Source of the DNA: Novosphingobium sp. | GTDB taxonomy: Bacteria; Pseudomonadota; Alphaproteobacteria; Sphingomonadales; Sphingomonadaceae | Length of the DNA: 64,000 nt | Direction of reading: 5' to 3' | Assembly: GCF_027486195.1 (NCBI RefSeq) | Contig: NZ_JAIXPP010000033.1 | Span: 105,860 to 169,859 of the forward strand | In this document: positions 26,482 through 35,573 of the stretch, one piece after another | Layout: every line of letters starts with the position of its first letter | Position numbering within the stretch: the first letter of the stretch is position 1 | Made by a program: the position numbers and the translations under genes | The notes under the pieces: generated by a model | What the model was told of the DNA's origin: nothing | What the model saw: the letters and a program-made list of their open reading frames with translations, nothing else | Databases searched by the model: none

Positions 26482-27600
26482 CTATAGATCAAGTCGCAGC
26501 GCGAAAGTCCCAGAAATGTTCATTTCGAATAAAAAAATTGCTTTGTTCGGGAGTTCTATATGAAAATCTGAAAAAGAACTGGACTGACCAATAAGTTCTA
26601 ATCCGTTGAAATGCATATCCGCCAAAATGAACAAATTACCCTCGATATCATTGTCAATCGTAGCTTTGACTCCAAATAAGGTCGGCATCATAGCGCAGTT
26701 CGGAACGAAAAAACCCGTTGAGGATTCGAAAATTGTAGGGTTATAAGATTTTTTTGAAATAAAACGGTCAGATGTTTCTAGCCATATCTCGTCAATGCCT
26801 ATCAGACGCATTGCTTCCCCATTTGGGATTGTTGCAACTCTAAATCGGGCGTACGCTGAGATGCGGCCGTCCTCGTCGCGAGCAACATCCCCTTCTTCGA
26901 TCCGGAGTTCAAGGACGTTGCCGAGTAAATCGATTTGTTGTTCCATTTCGGTGAACTGGGGTAGGTTCGTCCTAAAATGATCCGTGAAATCGGTTTCATT
27001 AACGGAAATCTTATAGTCATAATATTCAAGTGTATAAGAACTTGTTAGAATTTTTGCATGGGACTTAAGCCCATCGCATAGTTTCAATTTTTTATCGTAT
27101 TCAACTCTACAGTGAAGGGCTAGGTTTATTGGAGAAAGAATGTTTTCAATTTCATGGAATCGATCATCTATTTCTGAAATCGGAACCAAAATTATTGGGT
27201 CTACGTCAGGACCTGATAATGTTTCGTACACTCTAATTTCTAGGCCGTTGCATATGACGAAATAGTTTGCGCCGACCTGTGCATGGGCGGCGTATGAATG
27301 GGCTTGTTCAATTTCACGTTTTGTAATGTCAGTCCGGCCCGACTTGGCTTCAATTATGAAACTACCACGAGCGCCTTTCAGGCCGGCGCGATAGTCTGGA
27401 TAGCCAACTGGCACATCTTTTTTCGAACGATGCCCGATATGAATGTAGGGATACGCTAGTTTTTCTTCAAGAATAAGGTAGGTATTATTTTGATTATGAT
27501 AACCCAATGAGCGAACTATTGGATCTATAATGTGAAACCTTACGCTAGCTTCATTATAGTCTGGAGCCTCTACAGCGACCGAATTACCGATGACGTTCAT
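26482..27600 (-). CDS. AT-rich gene with HSDR_N-like nuclease domain
   Basis: A 372-residue protein. The N-terminal part (about 18-135) resembles the HSDR_N / PD-(D/E)xK domain of type I restriction subunits: DPIVRSLGYHN, then GYPDYRAGLKG and FIIEAKSGRTD, giving the PD...ExK catalytic pattern. Residues about 150-372 are not recognised. There is no helicase, methylase or specificity gene beside it. ATG 27600 is chosen because GGAG lies six bases before it. The gene is much richer in A+T than its neighbours (many stretches 30-45% G+C), which suggests horizontal transfer. A solitary defence nuclease is possible but not shown. Confidence 0.72.
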   Translation of the reverse strand: MNVIGNSVAVEAPDYNEASVRFHIIDPIVRSLGYHNQNNTYLILEEKLAYPYIHIGHRSKKDVPVGYPDYRAGLKGARGSFIIEAKSGRTDITKREIEQAHSYAAHAQVGANYFVICNGLEIRVYETLSGPDVDPIILVPISEIDDRFHEIENILSPINLALHCRVEYDKKLKLCDGLKSHAKILTSSYTLEYYDYKISVNETDFTDHFRTNLPQFTEMEQQIDLLGNVLELRIEEGDVARDEDGRISAYARFRVATIPNGEAMRLIGIDEIWLETSDRFISKKSYNPTIFESSTGFFVPNCAMMPTLFGVKATIDNDIEGNLFILADMHFNGLELIGQSSSFSDFHIELPNKAIFLFEMNISGTFALRLDL

Positions 27601-27779
27601 CCCGTACTCCAATCAAATGCGCGTATCTCATGATCATGCACAATACAGCCTGCCGCACATACGTCATCATGTAACCGTGGAATGTTCGATGTTTAGTCGC
27701 CTAACAGCTTTTGATTTCCACGAGGCAAATTGATTTTGCTAAAAGTTGCTATCTCCGCAGCCACACCCACCCCTCCACC

Positions 27780-27817
27780 ACCGCTTCACAGCGGTCCCCC
27801 TCCCCGTTGCGGGGAGG
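27780..27817. repeat. Two hairpins behind motB
   Basis: ACCGCT-tcac-AGCGGT (27780-27795) is followed by CCTCCCCG-ttg-CGGGGAGG (27799-27817), five bases past the motB stop. The second is related to the palindromes between fliQ and fliR. They may end the flg-mot transcript, although no T run follows on the minus strand. Confidence 0.65.
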
Positions 27818-27821
27818 TGTC

Positions 27822-28661
27822 TCAGTTCATCAGCAGGATGCTCATCCGCCGGTTGCGCGGGTCGGTGGGGTTGTCCGCGATCAGCGGCTCCTGATCGGCG
27901 ACGCCTTCGATGCGGCGGAAGCGGCCTTCGGTGACGCCGCTTTTCATCAGGGCGAGGCGGGTGGCTTCGGCGCGGCCGGCGCTGAGGGACCAGTTGTTGG
28001 CGGGGTCTCCGGGGCGCCATTGCAGTGCATCGGTGTGGCCGCGCACGGTGAGGCCGCCCGCGTCGGGGCCAAGCGCCTGGCCGATCGCGCGGACGAGTTC
28101 GGCGGCTTCGGGGGTGAGGATCGTGGTGCCGAGGCGGAACATCGAGAAATTGGCATCGTCCATCAGATCGAGGCGGATGCCTTCGGGCGTCTGCGAGACG
28201 TGGACCTGCCGGGCGAGCTTGCGCAAGGTCGCGTTCCCCGCCAGCGTCTGCTGGAGCCGCTGCTGAAGGCTGGCGGTCCGTTTGGCCTTGGTGCCGCCAT
28301 CCTTGGGGCCGCCGGTGGCATCGCGCGGGATCGTCAGCGTCTTGGTGCCGGTCTGGCCGGCGCGGTACTGGTAGCTGTCGGCTTCGGTGAGCGAGGAACC
28401 ACCGAGCAGGCCATAGGAACCCGCGCTGCCCTTCTTCATCGTCACCAGCGTGGGGGTGAAGTAATCCGCGATGCCCTTGCGCTGCTTCTCGGTCGTCGCG
28501 CCGAGCAGCCACATGAGCAGGAAGAACGCCATCATCGCGGTCACGAAGTCCGCATAGGCGACCTTCCACGCGCCGCCGTGGTGGCCGCCCGCGACGACGG
28601 TGACTTTCTTGACGATGATCGGGCGAACCGGCTCGTTCTTGCCCTTGGGAGATCGTGCCAC
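27822..28661 (-). CDS. motB: Flagellar stator protein MotB
   Basis: A 279-residue stator subunit. The single membrane helix has the proton-carrying aspartate in WKVAYADFVTAMMAFFLLMW (Asp at about 38). The C-terminal OmpA-like peptidoglycan-binding domain (about 150-279) contains RGHTDALQW and LSAGRAEATR. Length is a little below E. coli MotB (308). It follows motA by three bases and ends the flg operon. Confidence 0.96.
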   Translation of the reverse strand: MARSPKGKNEPVRPIIVKKVTVVAGGHHGGAWKVAYADFVTAMMAFFLLMWLLGATTEKQRKGIADYFTPTLVTMKKGSAGSYGLLGGSSLTEADSYQYRAGQTGTKTLTIPRDATGGPKDGGTKAKRTASLQQRLQQTLAGNATLRKLARQVHVSQTPEGIRLDLMDDANFSMFRLGTTILTPEAAELVRAIGQALGPDAGGLTVRGHTDALQWRPGDPANNWSLSAGRAEATRLALMKSGVTEGRFRRIEGVADQEPLIADNPTDPRNRRMSILLMN

Positions 28662-28664
28662 GGG

Positions 28665-29528
28665 CTATCTTCCGCGCAGCGCGTCGAGCAGTTCGGAAAG
28701 GCCGGGGCGGAACGAATGGCCGAGGCCCGAGCGCGCGCTTTCGACGACAAGGGGCTGCGGCCAGCCGTGCAAGCTGGCGATGATCACCTGCTTGACCGCC
28801 TGGAAGATCATCTCATCCTGATCGAGCACCTGCTTGAGGCGGCCCGCGAGCGGGGCGACGATGCCATAGGCGAGCAGCACGCCCATGAACGTGCCGACCA
28901 GCGCCGAGCCGATCATCGCGCCGAGGACCGAAGGCGGCTTGTCGATCGAGCCCATGGTTTTCACCACGCCGAGCACCGCCGCGACGATACCCAATGCGGG
29001 GAGCGCGTCCGCCAGGTTTTGCAGGGCGTGCTGCGGCTCGCTCATTTCGTGGAAATGGGTCTTCATCGCGTGGTCCATCACATCCTCGACGGCGTGGACC
29101 TCGAGCGTGCCCGAGGACACGACGATGAGCGTGAGCGTATCGCAGATCAGGCCGACGAGCGGCTTGTTGGCAAGGATCCTGGGAAACTCGGCGAAGATCG
29201 GCGAGTTGGCGGGATCGGTGACATGGCTTTCAAGCGCAACGGGGCCGTCGCTGCGCAGGATCTTCATGAGCCGCGTGCACAGCACGATGGCATCGACGTG
29301 ATCCTGCTTGGTGTGCCTGGGTCCCTTGAACACTTTGCCGAGCCCGCCGCCGATGGCTTTCAGTTCATGGAGCGAATTGCCGGCCACCACGGCACCGAGC
29401 GCCGCGCCGCCGATGATCAGCATTTCATGCGGGATGGCCTCCATGACCGGGCCGAGCGCGCCGCCGGTGATGGCGAAGCCCCCGAACACCATGACGAGGA
29501 GAATGACGATACCGATGGCAGCATACAT
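28665..29528 (-). CDS. motA: Flagellar stator protein MotA
   Basis: A 287-residue inner-membrane proton channel subunit with four membrane helices (about 3-22, 32-52, 165-190, 200-225). ADALPALGIVAAVLGVVKTMG and MIGSALVGTFMGVLLAYG fit the third and fourth helices of the family. It is the twelfth gene of the flg operon, 21 bases after flgL, and pairs with motB. Confidence 0.96.
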   Translation of the reverse strand: MYAAIGIVILLVMVFGGFAITGGALGPVMEAIPHEMLIIGGAALGAVVAGNSLHELKAIGGGLGKVFKGPRHTKQDHVDAIVLCTRLMKILRSDGPVALESHVTDPANSPIFAEFPRILANKPLVGLICDTLTLIVVSSGTLEVHAVEDVMDHAMKTHFHEMSEPQHALQNLADALPALGIVAAVLGVVKTMGSIDKPPSVLGAMIGSALVGTFMGVLLAYGIVAPLAGRLKQVLDQDEMIFQAVKQVIIASLHGWPQPLVVESARSGLGHSFRPGLSELLDALRGR

Positions 29529-29549
29529 GGTGAGGTTTATCCCGGTGGG

Positions 29550-30476
29550 TCAGCGCAGGAAATCGAACAGCGAGAGATTGGCGAGCTTGGAGAAGCTGGC
29601 CTGGCTCGCTTCGAGCACGGTGGAGAGCTGCTGCAGGCGGGCAAGCGCAGAGCCCAGTTCGGGCGCGCCGATATCCTCTTGCTGCGAGGCGCGAGCCTCG
29701 CTCATCGCCTGCTGGCGTTCGGTGGACATGTCGATCCAGCTGAGCCGCGAGCCGACCACGGTCTGCGCGGTGGTGATGGCATCAAGGCCATTGGCGAGCG
29801 AACCCAGCGCGGTCTGCGCAGTGGCGGCGGTGCTGGCCGCGCCCCCCGCAAGCGCATCGGACAGCGACTTGATGACGGTCATGAGGTCGGTCGGGTTGCC
29901 TGCCGGGTCCTTGAACGAGAGGAATTCGGGGCCTGTGAGGCTGCGGCTGACGGTCTGGCCATCGCCGAGCGAAAGCTGCCCGGCACTGCCGCTGCCGATA
30001 TACTGCGCGGCGCCGGTGGAGGCGTTGATCTGGTAGGCATCGCCCGCGCTGTCACCGCCGAACAGGGCACGGCCCGCGCTGTCACGCGAGTTGGCGAGGC
30101 CGACGAGGCCCTTGTGGATTTGCCCAAGTTCCGAGGCGATGCTGGCGCGCTGCGCGGCAGGCAGGAGCGTGGAGGCGGCCTGCGTGGCCAGTTCCTGCGC
30201 GCGCGAGACGTAGGTTGCGAACTGGTTCAGCGCGGTATCGGCAAGATTGAGATCGGTCGTTGCGCGGTTGGTGGCGGCGGCATCGATCGTGCCGATCGCT
30301 TCGGCGCGGGCGAGCGCGCGCAGCTGCGAGGCCGCCAGCGGATCGTCGGACGAGCGGGTGATCTTGCTGTTCGAGCTGATCTGGTTCTGCAGCTCTTCCG
30401 CCTGTCCGCGCAGCGCCGAAAGGTTCTGCGTCGAACGTTCATAAAAGGCCGAAGTGCTGGTGGCGAAGATGCTCAT
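29550..30476 (-). CDS. flgL: Hook-filament junction protein FlgL (HAP3)
   Basis: A 308-residue flagellin-like protein joining hook and filament. The N-terminal helix region (FATSTSAFYERSTQNLSALRGQAEELQNQISS) and the C-terminal helix (ASFSKLANLSLFDFL) resemble flagellin ends. It follows flgK by seven bases on the same strand. Confidence 0.93.
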   Translation of the reverse strand: MSIFATSTSAFYERSTQNLSALRGQAEELQNQISSNSKITRSSDDPLAASQLRALARAEAIGTIDAAATNRATTDLNLADTALNQFATYVSRAQELATQAASTLLPAAQRASIASELGQIHKGLVGLANSRDSAGRALFGGDSAGDAYQINASTGAAQYIGSGSAGQLSLGDGQTVSRSLTGPEFLSFKDPAGNPTDLMTVIKSLSDALAGGAASTAATAQTALGSLANGLDAITTAQTVVGSRLSWIDMSTERQQAMSEARASQQEDIGAPELGSALARLQQLSTVLEASQASFSKLANLSLFDFLR

Positions 30477-30483
30477 GAAGTGC

Positions 30484-31824
30484 CTACCGGATCTGGAGCA
30501 GCGAATCGAAGATCGAAGCGGCTACCTGCATGACCCGGCCCGAGGCCTGAAACGCCTGCTGGTAGCGGACGAGATTGACGCCCTCGGCATCGAGATCGAC
30601 GCCGGTCTGGGCGGACAGCGCGGTCTTGGCTGCGTCCGAGATCGTGGCGAGCGCATCGCGCGTGACGGTGCGGCCGGAGACGGTGGCCGAGATATCGAAG
30701 AGGATCGCATCCATCCGGCCCGCCGGATCGGCAGCTGCCAGCGCGGTGCGCATCGCATCGAGATTGCTGGCATCGCGGCTGTTCTTCGGCGCGCTGGCGG
30801 GGGCGGTGGCGATCTTTGCGGGATCGCTGGTGGCAAGCGCGATGGTCGCGGCGCTGCCTCCGGTGAGGAGAGCGGCGCCCGCAGCACCGGTGCGATCGGT
30901 GCCGCCGCCATTCGCAGCATTGACCTTGGTCACGATGGTATCGGCAAGATCATCGAGATCGGTGTGAAGCTGCGCCAGCTTGCCGAGCGCAAGCTGCTGG
31001 CCGGCGAGCGAGCCCCCCGCGAGCGTCAGCGCAGCGCCATCGAGCGTGTAGGCGACGGTACCGCCCGAAGCCGTGGTCATGGCAAGGGTGCGGGTGGCAC
31101 CGCCGCTGACGAGCGGATCATTGGTGGCCGTGCTGCCGAGCGTGACCGTGACGCTGCCGTCCGGCGCGAGGGTCGTGTTCACGTCGCCATACTGGCTGAG
31201 GTCGGCGAGGAGCTTGTCGCGCTGATCGAGGAGCGCGGTCTGGTCGGAGCTCGCGTCCGCCGCGCGGGCAAGGCGCAAGTTGGTGCGCGCGAGTTCGCCG
31301 GCGATGCGGTTCACTTGCGTGACGCCGTCTGCGGCCTGGAACTGGAGGCCCTTGCCGACTGCGTCCAGCTCCTTGGAGGCGATCTGGAAGGTGGCAGCCA
31401 TCGTGCGCGCGGCCTCGATCACCGAGGCGCGGAGCGAAGTATCGACCGGGTCTTCCTGCAGCTTCTGCAGCGCGGCATCAAAGCCGGTGATCGCGGGGTA
31501 GACGCCGGATTGTTCGAGCGCGGATTCGATGTTGCCGAGTCCGTTCACTTCGACATTGGCGCGCGCGGTGTCCGATCCGGTGCGGCGCACTTCGCTCTGG
31601 CGGAAGGCATCGGCGTTGCGCAGGATCTTTTCCACCCGCACGCCCGAAAGCGAGACGTCGCGCACGTTCTGGTTGTAGCCGGTGGAGGCGACTTCAGTGA
31701 GGCCGATCGTGCGGCGGACATAGCCCTCCGTCGCCGCGTTCGAGATGTTCTGCGCGGTGACATCGAGCGCGGTGCGTGCAGCCTTGGCGCCGGAGAGGCC
31801 GATGGAAAGGAGATCGGAAGCCAT
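30484..31824 (-). CDS. flgK: Hook-filament junction protein FlgK (HAP1)
   Basis: A 446-residue secreted protein, somewhat shorter than the 547 residues in E. coli. It starts with SIGLSGAKAARTALDVTAQNISNAATEGYVRR, the standard rod/hook/HAP N-terminus, and ends with NLVRYQQAFQASGRVMQVA, the matching C-terminal helix. It lies five bases after flgJ and seven before flgL. Confidence 0.95.
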   Translation of the reverse strand: MASDLLSIGLSGAKAARTALDVTAQNISNAATEGYVRRTIGLTEVASTGYNQNVRDVSLSGVRVEKILRNADAFRQSEVRRTGSDTARANVEVNGLGNIESALEQSGVYPAITGFDAALQKLQEDPVDTSLRASVIEAARTMAATFQIASKELDAVGKGLQFQAADGVTQVNRIAGELARTNLRLARAADASSDQTALLDQRDKLLADLSQYGDVNTTLAPDGSVTVTLGSTATNDPLVSGGATRTLAMTTASGGTVAYTLDGAALTLAGGSLAGQQLALGKLAQLHTDLDDLADTIVTKVNAANGGGTDRTGAAGAALLTGGSAATIALATSDPAKIATAPASAPKNSRDASNLDAMRTALAAADPAGRMDAILFDISATVSGRTVTRDALATISDAAKTALSAQTGVDLDAEGVNLVRYQQAFQASGRVMQVAASIFDSLLQIR

Positions 31825-31829
31825 CTGGC

Positions 31830-32141
31830 TTAGTCCTTTCCGGCCGGATTCGTAGACGGCAGCAGGCGCGCGAACTGCGCTTCAAGCTGCTTGGCGAGGC
31901 CGAAGGCGCCGGTCTGCGCGGCGATGTCCGCGAAGCGTTCGTCGCGCATTGAGGCGAAGGTTTGCTGCGCCTGGCCGCCGAACAGGTCGTCCTTGCCAGC
32001 GAGGCTGGTGGAGCGCGCGGCGGCGAGCATCTGGCGCACGAAGATCGCCTCGAAGCCCTGCGCCGCCTTCTTGAGCGCGGCGCGATCAGTGGCTGAGGGG
32101 GTCTGCGGCGTGGCGGCCAATGTGGGGTTGAGCGGGCTCAT
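31830..32141 (-). CDS. flgJ: FlgJ, rod-binding domain only
   Basis: A 103-residue protein with only the rod-cap domain of FlgJ: AAQGFEAIFVRQMLAAARS and the later MRDERFADIAAQTGAFGLAKQLEAQF are typical. The muramidase half found in enterobacterial FlgJ is missing; a separate lytic transglycosylase gene lies at 40206-41006. Its start overlaps the flgI stop by four bases. Confidence 0.93.
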   Translation of the reverse strand: MSPLNPTLAATPQTPSATDRAALKKAAQGFEAIFVRQMLAAARSTSLAGKDDLFGGQAQQTFASMRDERFADIAAQTGAFGLAKQLEAQFARLLPSTNPAGKD

Positions 32142-33247
32142 ATCACCTCCATCTCGGCGCGCAGTGCGCCGGCCTGCTTGAGCGCCTCGAGAATGGCGAC
32201 GAGATCGGACGGGGTAACGCCGAGCTTGTTGAGCGCATCGACAAGGCTGGAGAGCGAGGCGCCGGGCTTGAACAGCGCGACATGGGCCTGGCCTTCCTCG
32301 ACGTTGATCTGGCTTGCTGGGGTGACCACGGTCTGGCCGCGGCTAAGAGGGCCGGGCTGCGAAACCTGCGGCTTCTCGTCGATCTTCACGACGAGCTTGC
32401 CGTGGCTGATCGCGGCGGGGGAAAGGCGGACGGCTGAATTGATCACGACCGTGCCGGTGCGGCTGTTGACGATGACCTTGGCGGCAGTCTCGGCCGGTTG
32501 CACTTCGATCATCTCGATCGAGGCCATCATCGTCGCGCGCGTGTCGGTCGCGGCGGGGAGGCGGATGGCGAGGGTGATGCCATCCTCCACCGTGGCGGCG
32601 CCGGGGAAGCGCGCGTTGACCGCGTCGCGCACGCGGCTGGCGGTGAGGAAATCGGCGTTGAACAGATTCCAGCGCAGCACGTCGCCGCTATCGAAGCCGG
32701 TGGCGACCGCGCGTTCGACGCTGGCGCCTTCGGCGATGCGGCCCACGGTGGGGACGTTGACTGTGAGCTGGCTGCCGTCCTTGCCGGTGATGCCGAGGCC
32801 GCCCACGGCAAGGTTGCCTTGCGCCATCGCGTAGATCTGCCCGTCCGCGCCGTAGAGCGGGGCGAGGATCAGCGCGCCGCCGCGCAAGGACTTGGCCTTG
32901 CCGATGGTCGAGATGGTGACGTCGATGCGCTGGCCGGGCTTGGCAAAGGCGGGGAGATCGGCGGTGATCATCACGGCGGCGGCGTTCTTGAGGCCGGGGG
33001 AGATGCCCTGCGGCAGCTGCACGCCGAGCCGGCCCGAAACGCCGCGCATCGCCTGCGTGATGTATTCGAGGTTGTCGTCACCCGTGCCGGGCAGGCCGAC
33101 GACGACGCCGTAGCCAGTGAGCTGGTTGGTGCGCACGCCCTGGAACGCGCCGAGATCGCGCACGCGGTCTGCATGCGCGGGCGCGGGGGCTAGCACAATT
33201 GCCGCGAGGAGGGCTGCGAGGCCGCGAAGGAGCGAGGCGCGCGCCAT
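32138..33247 (-). CDS. flgI: Flagellar P-ring protein FlgI
   Basis: A 369-residue periplasmic P-ring subunit with a signal peptide ending PAPAHA-DRVRDL. The N-terminal GVRTNQLTGYGVVVGLPGTGDD is almost invariant in the family. FlgA (38834-39340) is its assembly chaperone. It starts two bases after flgH. Confidence 0.97.
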   Translation of the reverse strand: MARASLLRGLAALLAAIVLAPAPAHADRVRDLGAFQGVRTNQLTGYGVVVGLPGTGDDNLEYITQAMRGVSGRLGVQLPQGISPGLKNAAAVMITADLPAFAKPGQRIDVTISTIGKAKSLRGGALILAPLYGADGQIYAMAQGNLAVGGLGITGKDGSQLTVNVPTVGRIAEGASVERAVATGFDSGDVLRWNLFNADFLTASRVRDAVNARFPGAATVEDGITLAIRLPAATDTRATMMASIEMIEVQPAETAAKVIVNSRTGTVVINSAVRLSPAAISHGKLVVKIDEKPQVSQPGPLSRGQTVVTPASQINVEEGQAHVALFKPGASLSSLVDALNKLGVTPSDLVAILEALKQAGALRAEMEVI

Positions 33248-33249
33248 GA

Positions 33250-33987
33250 TCAGAACGGGTTGATCACGCTGAAGAACTTCGACAGCCAGCCTTCACGGCT
33301 GGCGCGGCCGATCGAGCCGTTGCCGGTGTAGGTCACGCGCGCATCGGCGACCTGGGTGGAGCGCACGCGGTTCTCCGCATCGATATCGCCGAGGCGGACG
33401 ATGCCGGAAACTTGCACCCATTCCTGGCCCTGGCTCAGCAGCAAGCGCTTTTCCCCTACAACGAGCGCCGTGCCATTGGGGCGGACTTCGGCGATGGTGA
33501 CGGATACCTCGCCGCCGAGCGTGCTCGTCTGCGTGGCATTCCCCTGTCCGTTGAACGACGAACCGCCCGAAGCTTTAAGGGCGTTGGGATCGAGGAAGGA
33601 CAGCGGCCCGGCGCTGGGCGGGACCACGTTGAAGGCGCCGTTCTTCTGTGTCTTCGAAGCGGCGGTCTTCGACGCATTGAGGTTTTCGGTGAGGATGATC
33701 GTCAGCGGATCGCCCACGGCATGCGCGCGGCGGCCCTCGACGAGACCGATATAGCCGGTCGAAACGTTGAAGATCGCACCGTCTGCCGGGCGCGGTGCGG
33801 GCGCCTGGGGCAGCGCAGGGGCGAAGCCTTCGGCCGGGCGCGTCGGGCGTCCGTGCGCCTTGCCGGACGGCGCGATCGCGGCGATCACCACGGCCGGCGG
33901 CACGAGCAGGCACACCAGCAGGCGCAGGCCGAGCGGCTTGCCATCGACAGACGCGCGGAAGGCAGCTTCGAAGGGAGAGTCCATCAT
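33250..33987 (-). CDS. flgH: Flagellar L-ring protein FlgH
   Basis: A 245-residue outer-membrane L-ring subunit. The core from about residue 70 (NVSTGYIGLVEGRRAHAVGDPLTIIL to the C-terminus) matches FlgH, including SGIVRLGDIDAENRVRSTQVADARVTY. FlgH is normally a lipoprotein with an LxGC-type box. Here the N-terminus has a hydrophobic segment (about 20-40) with one Cys in LLVCLLV, which is a poor lipobox, and a long cytoplasmic-like leader before it. Lipidation is therefore uncertain. Confidence 0.93.
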   Translation of the reverse strand: MMDSPFEAAFRASVDGKPLGLRLLVCLLVPPAVVIAAIAPSGKAHGRPTRPAEGFAPALPQAPAPRPADGAIFNVSTGYIGLVEGRRAHAVGDPLTIILTENLNASKTAASKTQKNGAFNVVPPSAGPLSFLDPNALKASGGSSFNGQGNATQTSTLGGEVSVTIAEVRPNGTALVVGEKRLLLSQGQEWVQVSGIVRLGDIDAENRVRSTQVADARVTYTGNGSIGRASREGWLSKFFSVINPF

Positions 33988-34001
33988 GATGAGGTTGTCC
34001 G

Positions 34002-34790
34002 TCAGAGAGTCTGGTTGGCGTTCTTGAGCATTTCGTCGACCGCCGAGATCATCTTGGAATTGACCTCGTAGGCGCGCTGGGTCTCGATCATGTCGACCAG
34101 TTCCTCGACGACATTGACGTTCGAGCTTTCGAGAAAGCCCTGCCGGATGCGCCCGCGCCCGACTTCGCCGGCCACGCCGATCTGCGCGGCGCCGCTGGCG
34201 GCGGTTTCGGTGAGGAAGTTGTCGCCGCCCGCCGCAAGGCCCGCCGGATTGGCGAAGCTGGCGATGGTGATCTGGCCGAGCTGCGAGGGTTCCGCCGCGC
34301 CGGGCAACGTGGCCGAGACAGTGCCATCGGGCGCAATGGTGATCGAGTTGGCGCCTTCGGGGATCGTGACCGGCGGCTGCACGACATAGCCTTGCGCGGT
34401 GACGAGCTGGCCTTCGGCGGAGCGGCTGAAATTGCCCGCGCGGGTATAGGCGAGCTGGCCGCCCGGCAGCGTGACCTGGAAATAGCCTTCGCCATCGAGC
34501 GCGAGATCCAGCGCATTGTTGGTCGTTTGCAGCTGGCCCTGCGTGGCGATCCGCGTGGTCGACTGGATGCCGACGCCCGTGCCGAGATTGAGCCCGGTGG
34601 CATAGGCGGTCTCGCCCGAGGACTGCTGCCCGGCGGTGCGCGCATCCTGATAGGCCATGGTCGCGAAGTTGGCGCGATCGCGCTTGAAGGCGGTGGTGCC
34701 GACGTTCGCGAGATTGTTGGCGATCACGCGCATCCGCGTGTCCTGGGCTTCGAGGCCGGTGCGGGCGACGTGAAGGGCGGAAGAAGGCAT
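34002..34790 (-). CDS. flgG: Distal rod protein FlgG
   Basis: A 262-residue distal rod subunit of normal length. The N-terminus (LHVARTGLEAQDTRMRVIANNLANVGTTAFKRDRANF) and C-terminus (SNVNVVEELVDMIETQRAYEVNSKMI) are characteristic. It follows flgF by 30 bases. Confidence 0.96.
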   Translation of the reverse strand: MPSSALHVARTGLEAQDTRMRVIANNLANVGTTAFKRDRANFATMAYQDARTAGQQSSGETAYATGLNLGTGVGIQSTTRIATQGQLQTTNNALDLALDGEGYFQVTLPGGQLAYTRAGNFSRSAEGQLVTAQGYVVQPPVTIPEGANSITIAPDGTVSATLPGAAEPSQLGQITIASFANPAGLAAGGDNFLTETAASGAAQIGVAGEVGRGRIRQGFLESSNVNVVEELVDMIETQRAYEVNSKMISAVDEMLKNANQTL

Positions 34791-34820
34791 TGGGTCAGGT
34801 CCTTGGTTTTGCGGGGGCTA

Positions 34821-35561
34821 TCAGGTGAGGCGCATGAGGCCGGCGCCGCCTTCATCGAGCTCGCGCGCGGTGGAGATGAGCTTGGTGCGCATGTCGAACA
34901 GGCGCTGCGCCTCGACCATTTCAACGAGCACGCGGGTTGGCTCGACGTTCGATTGTTCGAGGCTGCCCGTCTGGAGCCGGGCTTCCTCATCCGCCGGAAG
35001 CGCGCCGCTACCGGGCACACGGAAGAGGCCATCGAGCCCCTTCTCGATGCGCGAGCCAGCGGTGCTGACGAGCTTGAGGCGGCCGACTTCCTGCGGCGGC
35101 TGGTCGGGTGCTTCGGGCAAGGCGGCCAGCACGCGGCCATCGGGGGCGATGGTGATCTTCGCGCCGGGCGGCACGGTGACCGGCCCCGCATCGCCGACGA
35201 CCGGACGGCCATCGCCATTGGTGAGCACGCCGGTGGCATCGACCGCAAGATCGCCGCGCCGGGTATAGGCTTCCTCGCCGTCCGCGCCCTGCACGGCCAG
35301 CATGGTGGGGCCGGTGAGCGCGACGTCGAGCGGATTGCCCGTCTCGATCACCGCGCCCTGCTTCATGCTGGCGCCGCGCACTTCGCCGCGCGTCATCGCG
35401 CGCGCTTCGATGCTGGGGCCTTTCAGCGTCATCGGATCGGCGTTCAGCATCTCGGCGCGAAAGCCGATGGTCTGCGCGTTGGCCATGTTGCTGGCGATCA
35501 CCGCTTGCGTGACCATCGAACCGGTGAGGCCGGAGTAGGCGGTGTAGATCAGGCGGTCCAT
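34821..35561 (-). CDS. flgF: Proximal rod protein FlgF
   Basis: A 246-residue rod subunit. It starts with MDRLIYTAYSGLTGSMVTQAVIASNMANAQTIGFRAE and ends with a helix containing EMVEAQRLFDMRTKLISTARELDE. Position between flgE and flgG fits. Confidence 0.95.
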   Translation of the reverse strand: MDRLIYTAYSGLTGSMVTQAVIASNMANAQTIGFRAEMLNADPMTLKGPSIEARAMTRGEVRGASMKQGAVIETGNPLDVALTGPTMLAVQGADGEEAYTRRGDLAVDATGVLTNGDGRPVVGDAGPVTVPPGAKITIAPDGRVLAALPEAPDQPPQEVGRLKLVSTAGSRIEKGLDGLFRVPGSGALPADEEARLQTGSLEQSNVEPTRVLVEMVEAQRLFDMRTKLISTARELDEGGAGLMRLT

Positions 35562-35573
35562 TTCAGATCAGCC

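Noticed and set aside
27711..30533. A 940-codon open frame on the plus strand
   Set aside because: It lies opposite motB, motA and flgL, all clear genes. The translation is low-complexity.
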